A stretch of 64,000 nucleotides of DNA from Corythucha ciliata. Lineage: Eukaryota > Arthropoda > Insecta > Hemiptera > Tingidae. Positions 1 to 10,435 of the stretch are shown one piece after another. The first letter of the stretch is position 1, and each line of letters starts with the position of its first letter. The stretch covers positions 10,583,253 through 10,647,252 of the forward strand of contig CM075939.1 in NCBI GenBank assembly GCA_038030265.1, written 5' to 3'. The notes under the pieces are model-generated. The model was not told the origin of the DNA. It was given only the letters and a program-made list of their open reading frames with translations, and ran no database searches. The translations under genes were made by a program, and so were the position numbers.

Positions 1-150
1 GCACGCTACCTGACGATGAGAGGACACAAGCCAACACGATTCGAGCTTCGAGAAAAAATGAGCTCTCCGGTGGGATTTGAACCGGCAACCTCTGGATTAC
101 TTAGTCCAGCACGCTGCCGATTATTAGAACGGCAGCGGTGACGCCTTTGG
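1..150 (-). repeat. tRNA-like SINE fragment
   Basis: On the minus strand the stretch carries a good pol III B-box (GGTTCAAATCC, reverse complement at 73-83). It is preceded by an anticodon-arm-like stem CTGGA/TCCAG. The loop of that stem is 8 bases rather than 7 and the A-box side is degenerate, so this is not a working tRNA gene. The likely reading is the head of a tRNA-derived SINE running off the left edge of the window. A tRNA pseudogene is the alternative. Confidence 0.4.
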
Positions 151-194
151 GCAGTCTTACTGCGAAGGATCAGCTACGTCGAACCCCACCCGGG

Positions 195-700
195 GCATGT
201 GCTAATTTGCGGCTATAGAGTTGATAAAAGCCGCGTATTGACGGCTAAAATAGTGAAAAAGCGATCGTTCGTGGCAAATAATGAGAAAGTGTGAGTACGG
301 TTAAAATCGACAAAAAAAAAAACGTTTCATAGTGTTATTTATTGACGCTACGATTGAAGGGAAACAACTTAAATTCGTGGTTTATCAACGCACCTTTTCC
401 AAGCAAAATTAAGAAAAAGGGATAATTCGCCGTTTTCACGACTAAAATTGATTAAAAGTGCAATGTGCAGTTCTTGGGGGGGGCAAATTCGCGGCTAAAA
501 CTGAGGGGAAAAATTCATAATTTGCTGCTCTGGATGCAACTTTGTCGGCTGAAGTTTTCTTCAGCCCAAGTTTTTGCAGGTCCTTACGCGGCTAAAACTG
601 AGGAAAAAACGCCCGTTCGTGACTAAATTTGAGAAAACGTGCTCATTCACAGTTTCAGTATAGATTCTTACGTGGCTAAAATTGTGAAATCGCGGGAATT
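195..700 (+). repeat. Family A degenerate repeat array
   Basis: The array is made of imperfect ~30 bp units built on AATTCGCGGCTAAAATTGAG followed by an A-run. Units differ in length and sequence, so it is an old, decayed array. Around 580-600 the phrase AGGTCCTTACGCGGCTAAAA also occurs, slightly changed, in the hAT-like element near 45,145, so the homology is longer than one unit. Confidence 0.65.
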
Positions 701-719
701 GGGCTACACTTCGTAGCAT

Positions 720-2855
720 TTTCTTGTAAATTACGTTGAAATGAGGGAAAGCAAGATTTGTCGAAGTGTAAAATAGAATTTCGCCCTTCACAAAAATAAG
801 AAATTGCGCGAGAAATACAATATTGTTGTATGAATATTCCCTCGAAAACACCAACCCTGATATGAAGATTTCCATGCTTAGGTTCGGTCCCAAGGGGCTT
901 TTTCAGCCACCATAAAGGGCCATAGTGTGCGCGGCTTTGTCGAGCGTCTGTTCGGGGTTTGAACCAGACACCCCGTGTCATAATATTTATGGGACGCTCA
1001 ACCTTGTTCTTGAAAGATAAATGCTATACCGAAAAGACTACAAATGTCGTCATTTTTTTTATATTTATGCGCATACATTGTCGGCCCTCGTATACGCAAC
1101 TGTATGAAATTCAAAGGGTTTTAGCGTTGATTCCAGGCCCGGGGGAGGTGAGGTTTAGAATGGACGCGTAGTGTGTTGAGTTTTTTTTACCGCAAAAAAG
1201 AGGTTTAACGTTTGGGGGGGGGAGGGTGGTGGATAAAAGCCTTTTCCGATGTTGATGGTAAGGCGGAGGTGGGGGGAGTGTAAGATGGTGTTACACATCA
1301 CGAATAAGGGATAAGACACTGTTGGTAAAGGGGTGGGGGGTTGCTTTTTATTTTCATTGAAATAGTTTTTTATTTATTTATTTAGGATTACCATCGTTTC
1401 GCCTCGGAATAGACCAAGTAACGTATAAAACGTCAGTTATCTTCTTCTCCGGTAGTAACTAGCCTCGAAACTTTCATAAGCCCCGAAAAACCCATGAGTT
1501 TGGGTGGTGGAGGGGGGAGGAATATTCTATAAGGCAACCATTCGCTTGTATCCTATAAAAATCCCTTTTACTGGCTGTTGGAGCCGAAAGAGTAAGCCAT
1601 TAGCATATTGGAGAAAAAATATCGTGTTTTTTTTTACGATCAAACATTACTCCGTCAGTCGCCTGGATTTCCATTTCTCAGTTTCCATGTTCGGTTTTCA
1701 TGTATATCGCCCCCAAAAAGCCTGTAGTCGATTTACTAAATGAATGTAAAACACCAATCGATATTGGGGTGGTGTTGAGGCGTGAGCGGAGGGGATGATG
1801 CAAGGGAATCTATTCAGTGTGACTGACACTTGGAACAAAACGTTCATAATGGTATATGTGAACGCGACGAACTCTCCTCCTCCTCCTCCCCCCCTCGACC
1901 ACTCCATTTCCGTATAAGCGTTTCCGGGCGTAATAATAATCCAACAAGTATAACCCATTTCGAAACTATTCTTCAGTACAATGACGCCCTGACATTCGCA
2001 CTCAGACACGCTCACTCTCACTCTCTCTCTCTCATTTTAGAGCGGTGCATCGAGGCTCACACACGAACGAACCTTTAAAATTGATTTACGCAGATTTCTG
2101 CGTTAGACCGACTCCCTTCGCGTTGGGCAAAACGGGTCGGTTTGCGTGGGAAAATTCACGCTTGAACAAAGGTGATGGTGGAGGTAAATTAACAGAGGAG
2201 CTCTATAAAGGTATAGTTTTGACGGTCTAATTACCTCAACGGTTGATTGTAGCCAAATAGTGGAAATGTTTGTGATTCAAACGCTCTATGTACTATACGC
2301 AGAACAACAGAGGCGAGAAAAAGGCCTTTTGTATTTTTGAATAAAATACGAGCCCTAGCTCTCTACGCCACTGCTTGTTTTAGCCGAGAAAATGAAATAT
2401 TTGTCAAGCTAGTAGAGTAGAGGAGTCTAGATATGTGGAGGGCGGTCTTATATTAAATGGGGGGAGGGACTCTTACAGTCAAGGAGGAAGAAATATAAAA
2501 ATATGGAAATATAATATAAATAATATGGAGAGCGCGGCAGCAGATGGCTCTCATTCAGGGGGGGGGGGACACGGAACTTGCCTCCTATCTTGGGTGCCTT
2601 CCCCTGTTATAAAGACTGAGGGACGAGTTCATCCGGAGGAGAATGGTTAAGCAGTGTATTTTCAACCCGTGATCTTCGATGGTTGTTGATTGGGCCTCAA
2701 TCCTATGTCCTATTTATAAGTCAACGAAAGCCTCACCGGTTGTAGCAAACGCTTGCGCACTCGTGAGGGGGGGGGGAAGTGCGAACGTTAACCTCGTCAA
2801 CAACAACATCAACGTTAACGTTAATTTGATCTTGACGATTGACCTGGGTCTGTTT
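720..2855. other. Spacer without a recognisable gene
   Basis: I see no supported coding region here. The stretch holds a B-box-like GGTTCAAACCCC (reverse complement at 954-965), a TTTA microsatellite near 1366-1386, a CT microsatellite near 2020-2035 and G-runs near 1206, 1325, 2558 and 2766. Open frames are short and have no family resemblance. Confidence 0.5.
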
Positions 2856-2859
2856 ACTT

Positions 2860-3115
2860 TCCTTTCGAATGAGCCGACCCCGCGAAATTTCGATTTTGGT
2901 GGAGCCGATCCAGCAAAATTGGTAACTAAAATTGCTGAATCAGCGAAATTTTGGGGTTTCAAAGAGAGTTGTTGTTTGATGAGGTCATTATTGATCAAAA
3001 CGCCACTTCCGTCCAGTTGACCTCCAGTTGAACTGGACGGAAGTGGCGTTTTTTCTCATGGTTTCAAAGAGCTAAATTCGCAAAATTTCCTATTTTAGAT
3101 GAGCCAACCCCGCGA
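2860..3115. repeat. Degenerate GAGCCGA/CGAAATTT repeat
   Basis: The phrases GAGCCGACCCCGCGAAATTT, GAGCCGATCCAGCAAAATT and GAGCCAACCCCGCGAAATC recur, as does GGTTTCAAAGAG (about 2953 and 3059). This is a short decayed tandem repeat. Related wording is seen at 34,080-34,210 and 62,760-63,260. A perfect hairpin sits inside it. Confidence 0.5.
2997..3052. repeat. Perfect 22 bp hairpin
   Basis: The arms 2997-3018 and 3031-3052 are exact reverse complements (AAAACGCCACTTCCGTCCAG on the left, continuing TT) around a 12-base loop. It may be a tiny foldback MITE or a deletion remnant of a longer one. No transcript evidence is available, so a small-RNA precursor is only a possibility. Confidence 0.8.
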
Positions 3116-3149
3116 AATCGTTTTTTGAATGGGTGAAATGTAGAACAGC

Positions 3150-3587
3150 GTGAACCTTGCTGTGGTTGGTTCTTCGTTTTGGTTGGGAACTTGCTGAGAT
3201 TGGACCTTTCCTGAGGTTGGAACTTTGCAGTGGTTGGACCTTTGCTGGGGTTCGCTCTTTTCTGTGGTTGGAACTTTGCTGTGGTTGGAGCTTGACTACG
3301 GTTGGAACTTTGTTGTGGTTGGAATTTGGCTGTGGTTGGGATTTTATTGAGATTGGACCTTTGATGTGGATAAAACTTGGCAGTGGTTGGAGTTTTGCTG
3401 TGGTTGGACAATGTCTGTGGTTGGACCTGTGCTGTGGTTGGAACTTGGCAGTGGTTGGAGCTTTGCTGTGGTTAGACTTGATTGTGGTTGGATTTTGGCT
3501 GCGGTTGGACCTTAGCTGTGGTTGGGATTTTATGAGATTGGACCTTTGCTGTGGTTGGAGCTTGTATGTAATTGGGATTTTGTTGAG
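3150..3587 (+). repeat. Family B satellite (GTGGTTGGA units)
   Basis: The core GCTGTGGTTGGAACTT is repeated at about 20 bp spacing, with higher-order variants such as GGGATTTTATTGAGATTGGA. Long open frames here on both strands are a by-product of the 20 bp periodicity and not genes. A LINE interrupts the array at 3588, and the array resumes at 10,442. The same repeat in reverse orientation lies at 53,885-54,600. Confidence 0.8.
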
Positions 3588-3764
3588 TGCCGCACATCGC
3601 GCGACGACAATCATCCGCCATTGGTGCGAGGAAGAACGCCTCAAGCTCTCACCGCTGAAAACCCAGGCCCTCATTATGCGGGCCCCTCCCCATACGCCAC
3701 TAAGGCCTATTCCCTGGTGCCCGCACCCCCATCACCCGCACGGCGCGCTATCTGGGAGTCCATC
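3588..3764 (+). pseudogene. LINE reverse transcriptase fragment (upstream part)
   Basis: The frame reading HWCEEERLKLSPLKTQALIM is the family signature just downstream of the RT palm in R1/Jockey-type LINEs. A second frame reaches RYLGVH at the right edge, where the LTR element inserted, so a frameshift lies inside this short piece. The coding text resumes at 9307 in the YLGVH frame once one copy of the CCATC duplication is removed. It is too short and broken to make a product. Confidence 0.7.
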
Positions 3765-4783
3765 TGTTGTGTCTTTTTACACGTTAATCTTAGAACCGCG
3801 TTTAGAAACTTCTTTTATATACAGGGTGGATCCGTATAAGTGTGACAAAAATTTTTGGGTAAAACTACGTTAAAAGTGGAGTAAAATGGTACCTTCGGAA
3901 GTGTCCTACGTCGATCCGTTCCGGAGTTATGATTTTTTTTGTGTTTAAAAAAGTAACCCATGCTTGCTTCCAAAAATACGCAATTTCTCGGCTTATATCG
4001 CACCAAATCCAAAACGTGATGCCATTTTCAGAAACTACGGAACATTTCCTTTAGGATAGAGGCCATTTTATTGCTTGAAATAATCGTCAAGACCCAGAAA
4101 TCTGGCATTTTTTCTATAAATTTACGTGTCTTCTAAAATTTGTCCGTTTTATGAAAAGTCGCTGTACCCAAACAGCTTTCTCAACAGATTTTCGGTGTAT
4201 CACAAAAACTTCCCCGTCTTCTAAGCTTCCTTTTGGCGTGTTCACATTTCATGCTACCACTGACGTTTCTCACAAAAACGTCACGAGAATGCACAAAAAC
4301 CGTGTTTTTACGAAACATGGGCCATTGTCTACGGTATTCGTGAAGGGTGCAGGGAGGTCAGCAGTAAGTGAGAACAGGATATCTTACCATGCAGAAGGCA
4401 AGAGGCGTTCGATTTGACCCCTTCCCCCACCAGTGATTCATTAAATTTTCGCCATTCAGGGGGGAGGGGTATAATTGAATGCCGTTTGCCTACGATATCT
4501 TCTCCTTCCTAAAATATTCTGTCGTCCCTTTCTAAAACAGTATTTTGACAGAAAAATATAGGCAATTGCCTATGTGCCAGGTGCCAACAATATTCGTGAA
4601 GGGTGCTCAGAGATCGGCAGAAATGGATGGGGGGGGGGGGGTCAAATTGACTGTCTCTTGCCTGCGATATCTTCTCCATGGTAAGATATTTGGTAAAAAT
4701 TTTTGTCACACTTATACGGATCCACCCTGTATTTTGAATATTTTGATAAATCATAATGGACATATGAAAATAAAAACATGACA
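3765..4783 (-). repeat. 3' LTR of the gypsy element, interrupted
   Basis: The LTR consists of 3765-3821 and 4732-4783. With the inserted 908 bp element and one TA removed it is 109 bp and matches the other LTR base for base. In element orientation it starts TGTCATG and ends ACACAACA. Confidence 0.9.
3822..4729. mobile_element. Mariner-like non-autonomous element, 908 bp
   Basis: The terminal inverted repeats are 35 bp and perfect, beginning CAGGGTGGATCCGTATAAGT, and are flanked by TA on both sides (3820-3821 and 4730-4731). That is the Tc1/mariner pattern. No transposase is visible. Inside, phrases such as TATTCGTGAAGGGTGC (about 4340 and 4590) and GATATCTT recur, so the interior is itself partly duplicated. 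Confidence 0.9.
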
Positions 4784-4800
4784 ATCTCCCCCACTTTTTT
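4784..4800 (-). promoter_or_regulatory. Polypurine tract of the gypsy element
   Basis: On the minus strand a purine run (AAAAAGTGGGGGAGA then TT) directly abuts the start of the 3' LTR, the expected position for the plus-strand DNA primer. Confidence 0.7.
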
Positions 4801-4806
4801 GTTTTT

Positions 4807-6567
4807 CTAATTAATGACGTAATCGTTTAAATAACGGGGCGGTCGCCTGTTCCTAGTAGAGCGACGAAGATAATGTTCCGGAGGCGGTGAACTGGTTAAT
4901 GTTCGAGGTGCCAATTCTTCATCTTGTTGCTCGGCACTAGGCGTCGATTGTAGATGCGGTGAGGAAGTCTGATGGGACCGTGTCGGAGAGCCGATTTGAT
5001 GTTCGAACGGCGGTGATCGTGGAGAGTTGGGTAGATTTTTGGACGTTGGAAAAGGGACTCCTAATATTTGCGAAGGAGGCTGAGGTGGCGAATGCGACTG
5101 AAAATCTTGTGTGGAAGTCTTCTGGGGAACCAGGGTTGCTCGCAATTGGTCAATATGTCGCTTCAGTTCTCTGCCTGTGTCTAGTAAGACGATGTAGTGG
5201 CGCTGTCCTAGCTTCTGACTGACGGTCCCGAATCGCCATGTGCTGCGGTTATTGATGTGCATCCGTGTCTGGACTCTCTCTCCCACTTTAAAAGTGCGAA
5301 TAGTTGTGGCAATGTGAGGATAGCAGTTTTTTGTTTTCAAGTTGGGTTTGATAGCGTCGAGACGTATTCTTAACCGACGATTTAAGTACAATTCAGCTGG
5401 TGACTTTCCACATGCTAAAGGCGTAACCCGGTAGCGTAGCATGGTACGTTTCAATTTTTCTGAGAGGGGAACAGGGTCATTTGAAGCCGTGCGAAGACGT
5501 TGTTTTAGGGTCTGAACGAATTTTTCAGCTAAGCCATTAGTTGCTGGGTGGCCAGGTGCTGTTAGTTTTTGGAAAATGCCGTGATTTTTGCAGAAAATTT
5601 TGAAATGGTCGCTAGTGAAGATTGAGGCGTTATCTGAAACGAGGACTGATGGGTAGCCATGCGTCGAGAAAATATCATTGAGCATAGTAATAGTTGACGC
5701 CGTTGATGGGGGAGTCTTCGATATTCGTACTTCGGCCCATTTCGATTTAGCGTCGAAAGTAATTAAGAAATAGTGATTTTCGAATGGGCCTGCATAATCA
5801 ATATTTAAGCGTTCCCAATTTTCCTCCGGTTCGTACCAGGGATGTACCGGAGCTTTAGCAGGGCTGTGTCGGGTTAGGGCACATTTTTCACAAGATTTGA
5901 CGAGGCGTTCAATATCGAGATCTATCTTCGGCCAGTATACATATCGTCGAGCGAGCTGTTTCATTTTAACCACGCCGATATGGGTAGCGTGAAGCTCATT
6001 CAACAGTTGTTTTCGAAGTTGTGTTGGGACTACTACTCGATCTTGCCGAAAGAGGATACCGTTGTCAATTGTGTATGGTTCGTCGGACCGTCCGGATTGT
6101 AGACGGCGTAGAAGTGGTCCTAGTTCCGGGTCACGGGATGTTGCAGAGGCGATTGTTTCGTACGTGATCGCTTCGCTCGAAATTTGAAAAACTGTCTGAG
6201 CGAAAAGTTTTGACATTTCTTTGTTTAAAAACACATCGGCAGTATTAATGAACTGTTTTGTCGGTGCGCGTGAAAGACAGTCTACGTTTTCGTTTTCAAT
6301 ACTTTTCTTGCAGGAAATAGTGTAATTAAATCCAGACAAGAAAGATGCATATCGAAGAAGACGTGCTGAAGTCATTTGAGGTAAGGTCTTGTTCTGGTGG
6401 AAAATATGTGACAGAGGTTGGTTGTCGGTGACAAGAGTGAAGTGCTGACCGTATAAGTAATTGAAAAAGTAGTTGACACCGAAAATTATAGCTAGTGCCT
6501 CACGATCAAGTTGGCTGTAATTCATTTCCGACTGTGTCAATGATCGAGAGGCATAGGAGATTGGTCT
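4807..6567 (-). pseudogene. pol: Gypsy pol: RNase H C-terminal part and integrase
   Basis: This part continues the pol frame after the stop codon at 6568-6570. It begins with the rest of RNase H (REALAIIFGV, LVTDNQPLSH). The integrase follows: an HHCC zinc-binding region (ELHATHIG ... KSCEKC), then the catalytic D (LNIDYAGPF), D (VLVSDNASIF) and E (GLAEKFVQTL) of the DDE core, all present. After the core come a basic region and the tail motif RRSTRNRRPPRYLNDYV, common at the end of this gypsy group. From its first ATG the frame is 577 codons and uninterrupted. Integrase would insert the cDNA and leave a 5 bp duplication, which matches the flanks seen here. Only the upstream stop prevents translation as one polyprotein. 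Confidence 0.9.
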
Positions 6568-7775
6568 TTAACGTCCATTTACATCGTGGCTTAGGACTGC
6601 GGCGACACCGTGTGGGCTTGCGTCTGTGGCTAAAATTAGGGGAAGGTTTGGATTGAATGGAATGAGCACACGCTCACTACATAGCTCTTGTTTGAGTTTG
6701 AGAAAAGCTGTGTGACATTGATTTGTCCAGTGAAATTTTCTGTTTTTCCGTAATAACGTGCGCAATGGGTAGGTTAAAGACGAAAAATTTGGAATGAACT
6801 TCGAGTAGTAAGTCACCATGCCCAAAATGCGACGCAGTTCTTCGACGTTGGAGGGTGGAGGCATTTCAGCAACTGCTCGGACTTTTTCCAAGGATTTTAG
6901 AATTTTTTTGTGTTCTATTATGTGACCGAGGTAGTCAATCTGAGTTTGGAAGAAGGTACACTTTTTTTTGTTTACGTGTAAATCGTTTTCAGCTAGACGT
7001 TTTAGACAAGCGCGAAGATTTTCCCTGCATTCTTCCAAGGTAGCTCCATGGATAACTATATCGTCGAAATATGCTTCTGTTTTCTTGAGGCCGTGTAATA
7101 TTTGCGTCAAGATTATATTAAAGTCGGAAGGAGCCGTTTTTATTCCGAAGCTTAAGCGATTAATACGATACGTTCCTCGGTGGGTGACCAGTGTCTGAAT
7201 TTCGGAGCTTTTCGTGTCGACTTTTAGATGGAGGTATGCTTTGTATAGATCCAGCTTGCAAAAGAATTTGGAATCTCTCAGACTATTCAAAACGTCGTCA
7301 ATGCGGCGTATGGGATGGTTTGCGGAGACAAGATTTTTGTTAACACCACATTTATAGTCAACGCAAATACGGACGTTACCATCTGGCTTCGGTATTATCA
7401 CCAGAGGTGAACCCCAGTCACTTGCGGTGACGGGTGTGATAATTTCAGAAGATTCAAGGGAATCTAGTTCTTTTTCTACTTTCTCGCGCAAAGCATAGGG
7501 AACGTTACGAACTTTATTAAAACAGGGTGTTGCATTTTCCCGTAAACGAAGCTTAATTTCTACGTTAGGGATGCAGCCGACTTTTTGTTCGAAAACGGTG
7601 GCAAATTCGTTAAAGAAGTCTTCTGATGGTGTGTGGTGAATAGAGACAGAGTCACGAGTACGAGTGGTGTGATTTTCGAGGTCGATTTGTTTGAGGCTGA
7701 TATCGAGGTTTCGTATCCACGTTCGCCCTAGTAGTGCTTGATGGCCAGGAGGAACGACGTATAGATCGCTCGTTA
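6568..7775 (-). pseudogene. pol: Gypsy pol: protease end, reverse transcriptase, start of RNase H
   Basis: The frame opens with the end of the aspartic protease (ALLGRTWIRN at about 7720-7760), then the RT: PLVIIPKPDGNVRICVDY, the LDLYKAYLHL palm segment and the active-site box YFDDIVIHG. The box has F where V, L or I is usual in gypsy elements. The connection domain leads into RNase H (LILATDASPHG). The frame is closed by an in-frame TAA at 6568-6570, right after VNGR; the same frame resumes with RPISYASRS. It enters out of phase with gag-protease (see the frameshift at about 7775). Either break blocks a full Pol. Confidence 0.9.
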
Positions 7776-9131
7776 TCGATTTTTGTATGTGACGGTGGCT
7801 TTTACTTTTCCGTGAGGTTTGATGATGTGTTGTGAATAAGAACGAAAAACTAGGTCGGATGGTTGTAATTGTAGACCCAAATCAAGTGAGGCAAAATCAT
7901 CGGCGGATATGAGGGAATATTTTGCACCTGAGTCGACTTCAAAATTTTGACACACGCCGTTGAGTTTAACAGTCACGATGTACTTGTCTGGGTGAGGTGT
8001 CACTTCAAACAGGTCGATTACTACTGGTTCTATGAATTTTACGATACCGAACCCCTGGTTTGAATCGCTGTCACTTAACTCGTCGAGGTGTTGAGTCGAT
8101 GTTAAACGCTGTCGCCTGGTCTGCAGAAGCGTTTTTATACAGACTTTAGATACGTGGCCTTTCTTGTGACAGGCTTTGCAAGTTAGACTTTCTCGATCGG
8201 TGTAGCATTCATGTGACCTGTGGTTCGATCTGCCGCAGTTCAGACATAGATTGTTTATTCCCAGTGCGTGGTAGTCGATAATCTTTCGTCTTCGAGTCGG
8301 AGAGTGACTTCGTTCCGTGCGTGTCGTGTTGCCGTTTTTGTTTTGTGAAACATGTTGCCGTTCATCTTTGCGTTGATTTTTACTAATTCCGCGACGGGGC
8401 TGGTTGAATACCTTGAAAGTATCAGTCGAGTCACTGTATGAGGAAAATCCGGGAGAAATTGAACACTTTTGGCTCTCAATCCGGGATGCTTCGAGAGCGA
8501 CGGCCTTGGAAACGATTTCATCGAAGTTGATGGAGGTGGATTGTAAAAGTTGTTGACGAATCCAGTTGTCTTTTAACCCTCTAATGAACTGGGCACGCAA
8601 GAAAATGTCGGAGGCGGAAACGTTGGTGTCACATTGGCATTTAACGAAGAAATCGCAATCGTTTAAAGATTCACGAAGGCTGCAGACAAATTCAGCAATC
8701 GTTTGGTTGTCTTTCTGCGTGACACTGAGAAAATAATGTTGATTTACGACTACGTTTCGCTTTGGAATGAGCATTTCTCTTAATTTTTGTACGAGATCGT
8801 TGTAATTGAAGTCTTTGATGGGTTTGTCAGGGCCGCGAAATGAGGCTAGATTGCTGTAATGAGTAGGCCCAATTGAGGCGCACAGAAGCTGAGCTTGACG
8901 AGTCTGATCCGAGAGATTTTTAATTGATAAGTAATTTTCGAATCGTTCGATGTAACGGTTGAACATTTCTTTTGTCGAATCGAAATGTTCAAAAGGTTGC
9001 ACGCTCGATACATTGTTTTCATGAGCCGAGGAAGACGATTGGTTGGATTGGATGGCTTGAAAAGATTGGATTAGGCTGAGTTGTGACTGTGTAAATGCGT
9101 TTAAAAGCCTTTCAAACTGTTCCGGGTCCAT
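7773..9131 (-). CDS. gag: Gypsy Gag with N-terminal half of protease
   Basis: Translation would start at the ATG at 9131 (MDPEQFERLL), the first ATG after the primer-binding site. The capsid-like region (RYIERFENYL, FIRGLKDNW) is followed by a basic linker and two CCHC zinc knuckles (CLNCGRSNHRSHEC and CKACHKKGHVSKVC), which package RNA. The protease catalytic DSG follows as FEVDSGAKYSLIS. The frame stops at TAA (7773-7775) within the protease. The continuing protease text lies in the -1 frame after an A5 run, so the two frames were once one. Because the break is inside the protease fold it is more likely a mutation or assembly indel than programmed frameshifting. Confidence 0.9.
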   Translation of the reverse strand: MDPEQFERLLNAFTQSQLSLIQSFQAIQSNQSSSSAHENNVSSVQPFEHFDSTKEMFNRYIERFENYLSIKNLSDQTRQAQLLCASIGPTHYSNLASFRGPDKPIKDFNYNDLVQKLREMLIPKRNVVVNQHYFLSVTQKDNQTIAEFVCSLRESLNDCDFFVKCQCDTNVSASDIFLRAQFIRGLKDNWIRQQLLQSTSINFDEIVSKAVALEASRIESQKCSISPGFSSYSDSTDTFKVFNQPRRGISKNQRKDERQHVSQNKNGNTTRTERSHSPTRRRKIIDYHALGINNLCLNCGRSNHRSHECYTDRESLTCKACHKKGHVSKVCIKTLLQTRRQRLTSTQHLDELSDSDSNQGFGIVKFIEPVVIDLFEVTPHPDKYIVTVKLNGVCQNFEVDSGAKYSLISADDFASLDLGLQLQPSDLVFRSYSQHIIKPHGKVKATVTYKNR

Positions 9132-9192
9132 TTTAGCCAAGTCGAAGTAGACTTGTCTTCCTGTTGGCTGAAATTTTCACCGAGTCGCCAAT

Positions 9193-9301
9193 TGTTGTGT
9201 CTTTTTACACGTTAATCTTAGAACCGCGTTTAGAAACTTCTTTTATATATTTTGAATATTTTGATAAATCATAATGGACATATGAAAATAAAAACATGAC
9301 A
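9193..9301 (-). repeat. 5' LTR of the gypsy element
   Basis: This is an intact 109 bp LTR, TG...CA. It is far shorter than the several hundred bases usual for Ty3/gypsy. AATAAAA-like text near its element-upstream side may serve RNA processing. It is followed (element orientation) by TTGGCGACTCGGTG, the candidate tRNA primer-binding site at 9178-9192. Confidence 0.9.
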
Positions 9302-9306
9302 CCATC

Positions 9307-10250
9307 TCTACACGAAGCGTCTCGCATCAGCTCACATAGCGGCTCTCGAAGCAAGCATCCACGCACTCCTCGCCCACATACTAGCCCTGACTGGCCCGTC
9401 TTGGAGAGCATCGTGTCACGCACGCCAACGCTACTACATATGCGTGTTCCTGGCAATGTTAACGTACGGCGCTCCGGCCTGGTGGGTGCGCCCCAATGAG
9501 CGCGACCGCTGCAACGCCGGATCCTAATAGTGACCCTTCCCGCATATCTTACCAGTGTCACTCGCAGCAGCTCAAATACTGGGTGGGGTTTCCCGCCAGC
9601 TGACCTCTCACTCGGCCTTGCCACTCTGCACCACCGTGCACGCCAGGGCCCTGTGCAGGACGTCGTTCCGGCCTTGCTGCAACTTGCCAAAGCCAGGGAT
9701 CAAGGAAAATGGCTACTCACTACATAAATGACATTTGGCAGCGACGGTGGGACTCTGATCGAACCGCCCGCCACACTCAGTCCATCCTGCCTTCGGTCTC
9801 AGCATAACTTTCAGCCAAGCGGTGCTTCTACCTCCCTGCTCCCATGGCCGTTCAACAAACGCCTGAACTTCTTCAAGCGGCGTGTCTTTGCAGAATGCCC
9901 ATGTGGAAACGGAGATGACGAAGATGCGGCACACATCTTGTGGTACTGCTCTCTTTACAGCGACCTTCGAACACGCCTTCAGACCCCACACTTCTCCCAC
10001 AACGCTCACTTCAGGCCGGGCGCAATTCTCCAGGCTCAAGGTCTTCGCCCGTGCATGATGGGCCCACCGACGTAAGGCGCTTTAATCATGGGAGCCACGT
10101 TCACTACAACGCAACGACAGCAACAATAGCGATGTCGGCACAAATAGGAGCGGCGATACCGAGACCTCTCCAACACCCCTGCCATGAGGCTTGGAAAACG
10201 GAAGGGCCGAAATTCGCCCTGTCACGCACCACCATTGAACTACAATAAAA
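9307..10250 (+). pseudogene. LINE reverse transcriptase C-terminal fragment
   Basis: The frame joins directly to YLGVH at 3764. It reads HTKRLASAHIAAL and then LAMLTYGAPAWWV, the usual post-RT thumb motif (LTYGAPVW) of R1/Jockey LINEs. After stops and shifts another frame gives IWQRRWDSDRTARHTQ and then the zinc motif CPCGNGDDEDAAHILWYC (C-x-C...H-x4-C) near 9895-9950, the C-terminal nucleic-acid-binding end of the ORF. At least three frame changes or stops are needed to read it, so it is a dead copy. No RNase H domain is visible in the remaining part. Confidence 0.75.
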
Positions 10251-10407
10251 GACCCACCTCAACGGAGGTCTACTCCGCAAGCCATCATTCGACCAGCTGG
10301 TGGTGGCCCACGGGCCGGGTGACCAGTACGAACGACATTGCACGTTCCTGGCCAACCGAACAAAGACATCTGTATCATCGTACAACGGAAATGATCCACC
10401 TCACGGA

Positions 10408-10435
10408 TTGCTCCGTTACGTCGGTAACGGAGCAA
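10408..10435 (+). promoter_or_regulatory. 3'-terminal hairpin of the LINE RNA
   Basis: TTGCTCCGTTAC and GTAACGGAGCAA form a perfect 12 bp stem with the tetraloop GTCG, six bases before the LINE-target junction. In stringent-type LINEs the RT recognises such a 3' structure. The absence of a poly(A) tail here fits that mode, which is an inference. Confidence 0.75.

Larger units (their letters stand above)
3765..9301 (-). mobile_element. Ty3/gypsy LTR retrotransposon with 109 bp LTRs
   Basis: The element has TG...CA LTRs, a 5 bp target duplication CCATC (3760-3764 and 9302-9306), a candidate primer-binding site next to the right LTR (9178-9192) and a polypurine tract next to the left LTR (4784-4800). 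Gag-protease and pol read on the minus strand in the order gag-PR-RT-RNH-IN, the Ty3/gypsy order. The nearest familiar group by sequence feel is the Mag/K02A2.6-like gypsies; this was not tested. The two LTRs are identical apart from a mariner-like insertion in the left one, so the copy is young. Pol carries one in-frame stop and the protease one frameshift. Confidence 0.9.

Noticed and set aside
954..965. B-box-like GGTTCAAACCCC on the minus strand
   Set aside because: No A-box at tRNA spacing and no cloverleaf could be drawn, so I did not call a tRNA or SINE here.
2679..3020. 113-codon frame before the hairpin
   Set aside because: Low-complexity asparagine/valine repeats (AACGTTAAC words) running into repeat sequence; no protein family resemblance.
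3090..3873. Long overlapping open frames on both strands (up to 238 codons)
   Set aside because: The frames follow the ~20 bp satellite period (repeated WLE/GW or PQQ/NHSK words) and continue into the LINE and LTR without a gene-like signature.
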